Source of the DNA: an uncultured Anaerobiospirillum sp.
GTDB taxonomy: Bacteria > Pseudomonadota > Gammaproteobacteria > Enterobacterales > Succinivibrionaceae
Direction: 5' to 3'
DNA: 64,000 nucleotides
NCBI GenBank assembly: GCA_944389615.1
Contig: CALXNA010000004.1
Span: 1 to 64,000, forward strand
The position numbers and the translations under genes are program-made. A model generated the notes under the pieces. The model did no database searches. It worked only from the letters and a program-made list of their open reading frames with translations, and was not told where the DNA came from. This document shows, piece by piece, positions 56,928-64,000 of this stretch (the first letter of the stretch is position 1; the number at the start of each line of letters is the position of its first letter).

Positions 56928-57641
56928 ATGCTCGAAGAGTTAAAAGAGAAGGTATTTCGCGCCAATTTAGACCTGCCTAAGCATGGCTTAGTTACCTTTA
57001 CTTGGGGTAATGTTTCGGGTATCGACCGCGAGCAAGGCTTAGTTGTGATCAAGCCTTCGGGGGTTGATTACGAGACCATGAAGGCATCGGACATGGTCGT
57101 CTTAGATCTTGAGACCGGTAAGAAGGTCGAAGGTGACATGAACCCATCGACCGATACCCCTACCCACTTAGAGCTCTATCGCGCTTGCAAGGACATCAAT
57201 GGTATCGTCCACACCCACTCGCGCAATGCCACCTCGTGGGCCCAAGCCGGCATGGATATCCCAGCCTTAGGCACCACCGGTGCTGACTACTTCTACGGCG
57301 CTATCCCATGCACCCGCATGATGACCGATGAGGAGATCAACGGCGAGTATGAGGCCGAGACCGGCAAGGTCATCATCGAGACCTTTAAGAGCCGCGGCAT
57401 CGAGTTTAAGAATATCCCAGCCGTCTTAGTCCACTCGCATGGCCCATTTGCTTGGGGTACCAGCCCAGCCAACGCCGTTTATAACGCCGTGGTCTTAGAG
57501 GAAATCGCCTTCATGGCCTTCCACGCCACCATGTTAAAGCAAGGCTACATCAAGCCAATGCAGCAGACTCTGCTCGATAAGCACTACCTGCGCAAGCACG
57601 GCGCTCACGCCTACTACGGCCAGCCGGGCCAGCAGCACTAA
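56928..57641 (+). CDS. L-ribulose-5-phosphate 4-epimerase (AraD/UlaF/SgbE family)
   Basis: The 237-residue product is a class II aldolase-fold epimerase converting L-ribulose-5-P to D-xylulose-5-P. It shows GNVSGIDR and the phosphate-binding KPSGVDY near residue 42, the first zinc ligands in [17 protein letters not shown] near 93-98, and the third in [11 protein letters not shown] near 170. The ending [15 protein letters not shown] matches AraD and UlaF equally, so I leave the symbol open. ATG 56928 has GAGG upstream; longer upstream starts do not fit the family length (231). No arabinose or ascorbate operon partners are in the window. Confidence 0.88.
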   Translation: MLEELKEKVFRANLDLPKHGLVTFTWGNVSGIDREQGLVVIKPSGVDYETMKASDMVVLDLETGKKVEGDMNPSTDTPTHLELYRACKDINGIVHTHSRNATSWAQAGMDIPALGTTGADYFYGAIPCTRMMTDEEINGEYEAETGKVIIETFKSRGIEFKNIPAVLVHSHGPFAWGTSPANAVYNAVVLEEIAFMAFHATMLKQGYIKPMQQTLLDKHYLRKHGAHAYYGQPGQQH

Positions 57642-57654
57642 GCGGCTCGGGTCA

Positions 57655-57726
57655 GCGGCCGCAGGTCAAAAGCCGCAGGTCAGAAGCAGCAGGTCAGAAG
57701 CCGCGGTCATAAGCAGCAGGCCTGCG
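57655..57726. repeat. 14-bp tandem repeat after the epimerase gene
   Basis: About five degenerate units of GCCGCAGGTCAGAA lie in tandem just after the stop codon. They are noncoding. Confidence 0.6.
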
Positions 57727-57830
57727 GCTGGCTGAGCGTCACCGATTCCCTTTCCACTCAGCAAATGAGTCCACCAAACTTGCTTGCTGGTCACATCTAG
57801 GAGTTAAGCCTCACACCCTTAGCTCCACCA

Positions 57831-57868
57831 ACTCCTCCAAGGGTCTTGTGCTCTTGGAGGTTTTTTTA
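57831..57868 (+). terminator. Rho-independent terminator of the epimerase transcript
   Basis: CTCCAAG and CTTGGAG(G) form a stem across an 11-nt loop, followed by seven T residues. It stands 190 nt after the epimerase stop and faces the convergent gene at 57879. Confidence 0.8.
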
Positions 57869-57878
57869 TGGTACGACC

Positions 57879-58493
57879 TTAGCAGTCCTTGAGCCACTTG
57901 AGGCCGATGCTGATGCAGCTGCTGCTCTTGGGGTTAGCCAAGATTTGGCTTAAGGTTGGCAGCTGCGCTAAGAGCACCGTGGCCGCTTGCTGGGCATCGG
58001 CATCGCTGCCTTCCTGCGCTTGACGCAGACACTGCTCTAAGGCCGCTAAGAGCTTGGGCTCGCTTTGGCGCAGCTCCTTGACCGCCACGATGGTATCGAT
58101 GGTCTCAGTCGGCGTGAGCTTGTTCTTTTTGGCATAGCTCTTTGAGCTGTCGTAGGTCTGTCGCCAGCGCTGTTCGACGGCCAGCTCGCAGCGCCCAATC
58201 AAGCGCAGCGCTTTGAGCGCGCCATAGAGCGCTTGGACGCCCATATCAAAGGTCTTGGTGCACTGCTCCATGCGCAGGCACAGCTCCACTTGGGCTGAGT
58301 TGTTGGTGATGGACTCACCAGCAGCTTGGCGCTCGACTATGAATTGCTCTCGCACCTTGTCGTGGGCCAAGATGAGTCCCTGCAGTGCCTGCGCTAAGAG
58401 CTTAAAGCCCGGCGCCACCTGCTCCATACGCTTTTTGTCGGCCGCACTCTCCGCAGGATAAGGGCCGGTCAAGAGAACTGAATCTGAAATCAC
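57879..58493 (-). CDS. Hypothetical alpha-helical protein
   Basis: The 204-residue product is soluble and almost all helical, with no signal peptide and several Cys and Gln residues. I recognise no family. GTG 58493 follows GGAGG at 6 nt and is preferred over the GTG 58505 that is part of that ribosome binding site. It is convergent with the epimerase gene and transcribed toward its terminator, in the same direction as the LacI-type gene upstream (about 170 bp away). Confidence 0.7.
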   Translation of the reverse strand: MISDSVLLTGPYPAESAADKKRMEQVAPGFKLLAQALQGLILAHDKVREQFIVERQAAGESITNNSAQVELCLRMEQCTKTFDMGVQALYGALKALRLIGRCELAVEQRWRQTYDSSKSYAKKNKLTPTETIDTIVAVKELRQSEPKLLAALEQCLRQAQEGSDADAQQAATVLLAQLPTLSQILANPKSSSCISIGLKWLKDC

Positions 58494-58663
58494 GAAAACC
58501 TCCACGTTAGGCGCTTAGGGTACCATACTCCGCGCCCGCGTAAAGGCCTGCCGTAACGCCTTGCGGCGCTGAGAGATTTACCGTAGGTTAATACTTCCTG
58601 TGGGGCGCGCTGAGCATCGGCGGAGCTCGGACTCCGCCGCGATGCGCGGTAGCGAGGCTGAGC

Positions 58664-59710
58664 TTAGTTGTACGCAGCGCTCTCGAAGTGGTTCTTGAGC
58701 TTGATGATATTGCCGACGATGTAGTCGTCGATCTTGTTGGTACGAGGCTTGGACATGTACTCGTGGAGCAGCTTGATCGCTTGGTAGCCTTGCACCTTCG
58801 GCTCTTGGCAGATGACGAAGTCGATGATGTCGGACTTGACCAGCTCACGCGTGGTGTAGATTTCATCGCAGGCGATGACAAAGAACTTGTCGATCGAATC
58901 GGCGATGACGGCGGCGCCCAAGCCGCTCACACCGGAGCCGGAGGCCATGTAGATGCAGTTGACATCGCGGTGGCGCCGCAGCGCATCCATCGTGACCTGC
59001 TGGGTCGTGATGTCATTGTCCATGCCCTCGACCACCTCGACCACCTCAAAGTCGCACTTGCGCCGCTGCAGCTCTTCGGTAAAGCCGCGCACACGCGCAG
59101 CATGGCCATGGTGGCTCTTCAAGCCCACCACGATCAGCACCTTTAAGGTCTGATGCTGGCGGCTCTTATCGAGCAAGGCTGCGGCAATCTCGCCGGAGCG
59201 GTAGTAGTCCGGACCGACAAAACACAGGCTCTTGCAATCCTGCACCATATTGTTGATGAGGATGACGGGGATGTTGCTATCGCTGAGATCGTTGATGTAA
59301 GCTCGGATGCGCGGATCGTCGACGGTGCAGAGCGCCAGCGACTTGCAGCCTTGCTCCTTGAGCTGCATCAAGCTCGACAAGTGCTCGTCGACGTCCCAGC
59401 CTTCGACTTCGCGCAGGATCACCTCAAGGCCCAAGTCCTTAAACTCAAGCTCCGCTTGGCGAATGCCATGCTTGATGTCATCAAAGAAGGGGCTGTTGAT
59501 CGAAGGCAGCAAGATGCCTACGGTGTTGAGATTCTTCTGGGCCGAGAGCGCGCGCCCGGCGCGGTTGGGGACATAACCAAGTTCTTGGGCCAGCTGGCGA
59601 ATGCGCTTGGCAGTATCTTCGCTCACCTCGCTTTTGTCGTTGAGCGCACGCGACACCGTGCCAACGGAAACGCCACTAGCTTTGGAGAGATCCTTTAAAG
59701 TAACAGTCAT
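58664..59710 (-). CDS. LacI-family transcriptional regulator
   Basis: The 348-residue product has the N-terminal LacI helix-turn-helix (TLKDLSKASGVSVGTVSRALN) with the hinge helix GRALSAQK near residues 56-63, then a periplasmic-binding-protein-like sensor (TVGILLPSINSPFF onward). The sensor resembles the RbsB/xylulose type, as in AraR- or XylR-like sugar regulators. ATG 59710 fits the family N-terminus; six codons upstream another start exists. It probably controls sugar uptake or catabolism; a LacI-type palindrome lies upstream of the epimerase gene at 56803 and a weaker match (GCAAACGCTTACG) at about 60101. Confidence 0.88.
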   Translation of the reverse strand: MTVTLKDLSKASGVSVGTVSRALNDKSEVSEDTAKRIRQLAQELGYVPNRAGRALSAQKNLNTVGILLPSINSPFFDDIKHGIRQAELEFKDLGLEVILREVEGWDVDEHLSSLMQLKEQGCKSLALCTVDDPRIRAYINDLSDSNIPVILINNMVQDCKSLCFVGPDYYRSGEIAAALLDKSRQHQTLKVLIVVGLKSHHGHAARVRGFTEELQRRKCDFEVVEVVEGMDNDITTQQVTMDALRRHRDVNCIYMASGSGVSGLGAAVIADSIDKFFVIACDEIYTTRELVKSDIIDFVICQEPKVQGYQAIKLLHEYMSKPRTNKIDDYIVGNIIKLKNHFESAAYN

Positions 59711-60914
59711 AGTCTTGCCCCGCAACATGGTTGAAGCCTGACGCTCACGCGCCTTAGGCGCAGTCGTGTCGCCCTCAAGCTCCTACTGCCAAGGGGACAA
59801 GGCTCAAGGATGCAAGCCTCACGGGAACCCAGCCTATGGGGCAAGCCCTTCGAGGACAAAGCCTCACAGGATCAGTCCCGCTGGAACCAAGCCCGAAGCT
59901 TGGCCAATGCCACGCAGCCACCGCTGCTCTCTTCCTCTCAGCCTTAGCAGTATGCTCGACTCAAGCACGACTTTCACCTGAGCCCAAAGCGCAAGCCCTT
60001 ATGCAAACGTGCACAGCCCCGCAGGCGCTCTTGCTGGCCCCTGCGATATTTAAAGCTGCAAGCGCCCGCTGCGACGTGCTGGCGCCGCGTGCCGCACCTC
60101 TGCAAACGCTTACGTTCTCGTTCATATTAGCCTGAAAAGCGCATACGCACACCGTGCATTTTGCCAAAACTTTAATCTCTCGCACACTTTGCCCGAAAAA
60201 AGTTACGGAGTTTGCGACGCGCCTCCACGCCGCGCCCTTCCTGCATCTTCTCAGGGGAGCGCAGCGCTGTGTGATTCTTGCTGATGCTGCTTTGCATAAC
60301 TTGCGCTCACGCAGGAGAGGCGCGTGGGTAGCGGCGCTGATTTGCTTAAGGCAATTGCTAAACACCGTTAACTTAGGCCGCAGACACAAAGGCCAGTTTC
60401 TGCGCTTGTTGCCATACCAGTTGGCACTAGCTGCCCCCGAATGGAACACGGCCACTTTTCTTAGCGCCACTCCCAGCGCGCAGATTGAGCTAGGCTTGCT
60501 GCGCTTGTTTATGGGCTTGGGACTTTTCCTGAGGGCTGGGCAATGGCCCTTCCTAGATAAATTTGGTTGTAGCAAGATTGCGCAACAAGAACTATACTTG
60601 CGCTATGTTGGACAAGCACGCGGCAGTCGCAGGCCGACGCCCTCAGGCGCATTGGCGCAAACGGTTACAAAACAGCGCCTGCGCAGGCTACGCCCGCTAC
60701 CGCTGTCAGCGCCTGCACCTAGCTGAGCTTGTGATAAGCGCGCTGTGTTCTGCTGCCCGCTCGTGATGGGGCGCAGCACGTCAAGGTTAGGATCGCACAT
60801 GGGGCTTGCCTGCCCGATGTTTTAAGTTAGCAGCAGCCCGCGGCTACAGGAGCTTTTGGTTCTGGGCCGAGTCGCCGCGCACTGACCTGCCGGACTCAAC
60901 CTTTTTAGTTGCTT
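59711..60914. other. 1.2 kb gene-poor region between the regulator and the first chemoreceptor
   Basis: No convincing gene. The segment 59785-59905 has an irregular 15-16 bp periodicity (CAAGCCTCACGGGAAC-type units). A LacI-like half palindrome GCAAACGCTTACG lies near 60101. Overlapping frames of 190-204 codons on both strands (for example 60154-60726) are Arg/Cys/Leu-rich without ribosome binding sites and are not called. Confidence 0.4.
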
Positions 60915-62522
60915 ATGATGTTCTTTTTCAATCTCAAGCTGCGCAACAAGTTTATCTCACTCTTTGCCATCATCTTCATCTTCGCCAGCGCAGTCATCGG
61001 CTATTCGCTCAACTACATCTTGACCGCTCAGGATATCGCCCAAGGGATGAACTCCTTGGTCAATGAGCGTCATGCTCGCATTCAAAACATCACCGACGCC
61101 TTGGTCGAGCTCGATCAGCGCACCGGCATCGCCATTGCCAATACCGCTGACAACAATATGGATCTCTCGACGCTCCAGAGCTTGATCCCGCAGGTACAAG
61201 AGTACGCCCAAAAGCTGAGCGTCGCGCGCTACCCACAAGAGATCCAGGCGATCAAGACCCAGTGCGCTGACCTTGCCACTACCCTGCAAAACCGCATCAT
61301 CCCACTGCTCAAGAGCGAAGAGCACGAGCAGGCGGCCGCTATCTTCCGCCAAGACTTTGCCCCGAAGGCCATGGACACTTACCGCAAGCTCAATCAGATC
61401 GCGCAGTACCAAAACCAAGACCTCAATGAGAGCGCCTCGACCTTATCGAGCAACACCCCGATTGTCGTGATCTTGAGCATGATCGGCGGCATGATCGTGG
61501 TCTGCATTGCCTTTGCCATGATCTTGACCAACGACACCCTGCACAATCTCCAGCGCGTCATCCGTCACGCTCGCCTCATCGCCCAAGGCGATCTGTGCGA
61601 TAGCATCAAGACGCGCCGTGATGACGAGTTCGGCGAAGCCTTCAACATCTTAGAGGAGATGCGCGAGGCCCTGCACGCCAAGATGAGCGTCATCCTCAAC
61701 CAGACCCAGCAAGCGGTCAACATCAACAACCACGTCTTAGCCAACTCACAAGACATCTTAGAACTGGTCAAGAAGACCGAGGATGCGGCTCTGGCCGTGG
61801 CTGCTGCCACCAACGAAATGGTCGCCAGCACCCAAGAGATTGCCGCCAACTGCGAGAGGGCCTCGAGCGCCGCCCAGTTCACCAACGATATTGCCTCCAA
61901 GAGCATGTCCACGGTCCAAGGCTCGATCAGCGGCATTCACCAGCAGGCCCAGCAAACCAAGCTCGACTCAGATCAGATCGTCAACTTGGTTGAGCACTCC
62001 AAGAACATCAACTCCATCGTCGAGACCATCGATGAAATCGCTGCGCAGACCAACCTCTTGGCCTTAAACGCTGCGATCGAGGCGGCCCGCGCCGGTGAAG
62101 CGGGCCGTGGCTTTGCGGTAGTCGCCGACGAAGTACGTGCTCTCGCCTCGCGCACCAGCTCCTCGACCAAGGAGATCTCCAATATGGTTACACGCATCCA
62201 AAAGGATGCCAATGAGGCGACCGCGGCCATGAGCAATAGCGTCTCTTCGATGGACAATATTGCCTCCAGCGCCAGCGATGTCGACTCGCAATTGCAAGAG
62301 GTGCTGCAGCACATGGGCGACGTCACCGACCAAGTCACCCATATTGCCGCCGCCACCGAAGAGCAGAGCGCAACCACCAACGATATCTCTAACAATATGC
62401 ACGATATCACGCGCTCGACCAACGAGATCTCCACTGAGACCAGCAATACGGTCGACTCGATCCACGAGGCGGTACGCATCATCAACGTCCTCAAGGACGA
62501 AGTCGCCGTCTTCAAGCTCTAA
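60915..62522 (+). CDS. Methyl-accepting chemotaxis protein
   Basis: The 535-residue receptor has a membrane segment at about 13-33, a four-helix-bundle type periplasmic sensor (about 35-185), a second membrane segment (about 190-212), a HAMP linker ([15 protein letters not shown]..), and a cytoplasmic signalling domain. The CheA/CheW hairpin tip is intact ([19 protein letters not shown]). There is no CheR/CheB tethering pentapeptide at the C-terminus (ends VFKL). ATG 60915 or 60918 has a weak ribosome binding site. A strong terminator follows, and a paralogue with a similar sensor starts at 63162. Confidence 0.9.
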   Translation: MMFFFNLKLRNKFISLFAIIFIFASAVIGYSLNYILTAQDIAQGMNSLVNERHARIQNITDALVELDQRTGIAIANTADNNMDLSTLQSLIPQVQEYAQKLSVARYPQEIQAIKTQCADLATTLQNRIIPLLKSEEHEQAAAIFRQDFAPKAMDTYRKLNQIAQYQNQDLNESASTLSSNTPIVVILSMIGGMIVVCIAFAMILTNDTLHNLQRVIRHARLIAQGDLCDSIKTRRDDEFGEAFNILEEMREALHAKMSVILNQTQQAVNINNHVLANSQDILELVKKTEDAALAVAAATNEMVASTQEIAANCERASSAAQFTNDIASKSMSTVQGSISGIHQQAQQTKLDSDQIVNLVEHSKNINSIVETIDEIAAQTNLLALNAAIEAARAGEAGRGFAVVADEVRALASRTSSSTKEISNMVTRIQKDANEATAAMSNSVSSMDNIASSASDVDSQLQEVLQHMGDVTDQVTHIAAATEEQSATTNDISNNMHDITRSTNEISTETSNTVDSIHEAVRIINVLKDEVAVFKL

Positions 62523-63139
62523 CCGGCCATCACGGCTTGACGCGACCTGACGCGCTCTGCGCGCGCGGTTCCGCGCCTGCGCGCCCTTAGATTACACTTT
62601 GCTCTGAAGGGCAGCTTGCTGCCCACTATCTCAAAATGCCCTGCCTGCGCGCAGGGCGTTTTTTTTGTATCTAGTAGAATGCGATCCAACTGGGAGCAAA
62701 ATGCGTTATTTTGCGCTGAGATGAGCCCAAACTAGTTACAGCGTGAGCTTGCTCAAACATCAAAGAAACAGAGTTGGCTATGCTAAAACTACGTTTGAGC
62801 TAGGGAGCGCAGGTCGCTGCGCTGCCTGCACTTTCAACTTACATGCTTACGCGCGCTCGGAGCTCGGCCTGAGGCCGCGCCCAGCCTGCATCTTGGTCGT
62901 TATGCTTGGATTATTGCTAGCCTTGAGTACTTGCCTTAAGGCGCTGTCTGATACCAGCGGATAAAGCCGCAGCTTCTCAGGTGCGAGCAGCTTGCTATCA
63001 GCGCAGCTTGCGGTCAGCGCTCCTGTCCCCAAGGACTTGCTTTTATTTGCTCAAACCAGACTAACCTCGTTTGAGAAGCTTCCTACTTCCGTACGGAGGG
63101 CCGCTTGCGGCCTTAGTCTGCCTCTACTTTTGGTTTCAT
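62523..63139. other. Intergenic region between the two chemoreceptor genes
   Basis: Apart from the terminator at 62636 no feature is evident. It should hold the promoter for the second receptor. A 73-codon frame (62743-62964) is not supported. Confidence 0.4.
62636..62668 (+). terminator. Rho-independent terminator of the first chemoreceptor gene
   Basis: GCCCTGC and GCAGGGC form a perfect 7-bp GC stem with a 6-nt loop, followed by G and eight T residues. It is about 115 nt past the stop. Confidence 0.85.
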
Positions 63140-63148
63140 CCCCCCCCC
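63140..63148 (+). repeat. Nine-C homopolymer before the second chemoreceptor
   Basis: Nine consecutive Cs end one base before TGAGGA, the ribosome binding site of the gene starting at 63162. Length changes here would alter the leader next to the ribosome binding site. Confidence 0.7.
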
Positions 63149-63161
63149 TGAGGAACGGCTT

Positions 63162-64000
63162 ATGTCCTTTCATAACCTAAAGTTACGCCAGAAGTTCATC
63201 CTGCTCTTTGCAGTGGTCTTTGTCTTTGCCGCTGTGGTCATCGGCTATGCCGTCAACAACATCTTCGCCGCTCAAAGCGTCGCCCACGAGATCGACGACC
63301 TCGTCAACGGTCGACGCTTACGCATCCAAAACGTGGCCGACACCTTAACTGCGCTCGATCAAAATGTGGCCATCGCCATTGCGACCTTTGATAAACAAGA
63401 GGCCAATGTCGCGCGCATCAAGTCGGAGGTCGGCACCTTGCTCGCCGAATCGCAAAAGCTGCAGATGACGCGCTACCCGACTGAAATCGGCGCGATCAAA
63501 GAGAATTGCGCTGCGCTGAGCAAGCTGGTGCAAGAAGATCTCTCCCCGCTGCTCTTGGGCCAACAAAACTTCGATGCGGCCGACATCTACCGTGAGCAGT
63601 TCACTAAGCTCTCAAACCAAACCTCCATGCTCCTTGATAACATCACGGGCTTTCAGATGGAGGTGCTCAATAAGGATGCCAGCGCCCTCAAAAGCGACCT
63701 ACCCTTGATCGTCATCTTGAGCATGTCCGGAGCCATGTTCATCGTCTTGATCGTCTTTGCCATCGTCTTTACCGGTGACACCAACCGCAACTTAAAGCGC
63801 GTCATCTTCCACGCCGAACAGATTGCCCAAGGCGACTTGAGCAAGAGCATCCACAGCAAACGCACCGACGAGTTTGGCCAAGCCTTCCACATCTTCGAGA
63901 ACATGCGCATCGCGCTCAACAACAAGATGCGCAACATCATCACCCAGACCCATCAGGCGGTCGAAGTCAATCAACAAGTGCTCACCAACTCCCAGCAGAT
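63162..64000 (+). CDS. Methyl-accepting chemotaxis protein (3' end outside window)
   Basis: ATG 63162 follows GAGGA and the frame is open to the window end (279 codons). It shares the plan of the preceding receptor: MSFHNLKLRQKFILLFAVVF at the start, helical sensor with RYPTEIGAIKENCAAL (first receptor [16 protein letters not shown]), a second membrane segment LIVILSMSGAMFIVLIVFAIVF, and the start of HAMP (RVIFHAEQIAQGDLSKSI). The two genes are clearly paralogues by tandem duplication with diverged sensors. The signalling domain lies beyond the window. Confidence 0.88.
   Translation, partial: MSFHNLKLRQKFILLFAVVFVFAAVVIGYAVNNIFAAQSVAHEIDDLVNGRRLRIQNVADTLTALDQNVAIAIATFDKQEANVARIKSEVGTLLAESQKLQMTRYPTEIGAIKENCAALSKLVQEDLSPLLLGQQNFDAADIYREQFTKLSNQTSMLLDNITGFQMEVLNKDASALKSDLPLIVILSMSGAMFIVLIVFAIVFTGDTNRNLKRVIFHAEQIAQGDLSKSIHSKRTDEFGQAFHIFENMRIALNNKMRNIITQTHQAVEVNQQVLTNSQQ

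Noticed and set aside
59961..60726. Overlapping frames of 190-204 codons on both strands
   Set aside because: They mirror each other, lack ribosome binding sites and show no domain; probably chance in GC-rich DNA.

Overview
The window looks like chromosomal DNA from a GC-rich gammaproteobacterium, most likely a gut anaerobe related to the Succinivibrionaceae. This is an inference from gene order (nudJ-mnmA-hflD-purB and rluC next to rne, as in gammaproteobacteria), from close resemblance of housekeeping proteins (PurB, RNase E, Mfd, UvrB, SuhB) to the E. coli versions, and from an NrdD-like gene and an AAA-ATPase/PD-(D/E)XK family gene. No rRNA, tRNA, CRISPR array or intact insertion sequence was seen.

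Left part (1-11150) is accessory. It holds the open end of a large unrecognised leftward protein gene with an acidic repeat linker. Next is a leftward type ISP restriction-modification gene split by an 11-G tract inside its nuclease domain; one more G would restore a single frame of about 1753 codons, so it looks phase-variable and OFF in this assembly. Beyond it lies a 2.1 kb cassette with a degenerate anaerobic ribonucleotide reductase (NrdD)-like protein. The cassette is bracketed by about 230 bp direct repeats that duplicate the 5' end of the restriction gene.

Middle part (11400-46100) is mostly core genome on the + strand: nudJ-mnmA-hflD-purB; an AI-2E-type permease with a long basic tail; an orphan RelB/DinJ antitoxin; an EAL phosphodiesterase; mfd; an unrecognised AT-hook protein; a three-gene retropepsin / 7TM-transglutaminase / ATP-grasp ligase operon; two PAS-GGDEF diguanylate cyclases; rluC with a HAD phosphatase; and rne with an unusually long leader. 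A DUF6056-like membrane protein and an AEC transporter are on the - strand.

Right part (46200-64000) carries an AAA-ATPase/PD-(D/E)XK protein, suhB, a YgfB-like protein, uvrB, a YjfB-like motility peptide, glk, a long gene-poor stretch with a 16-codon micro-ORF, a secreted beta-helix-like protein, an araD/ulaF-type epimerase behind a LacI-type operator, a LacI-family regulator, and two chemoreceptors in a row, the second running off the right end and preceded by a nine-C tract. Three c-di-GMP genes, two chemoreceptors and a motility-type peptide point to a motile, signal-rich cell. Low-complexity Ala/Pro/charged tails on otherwise conserved proteins recur across the window.
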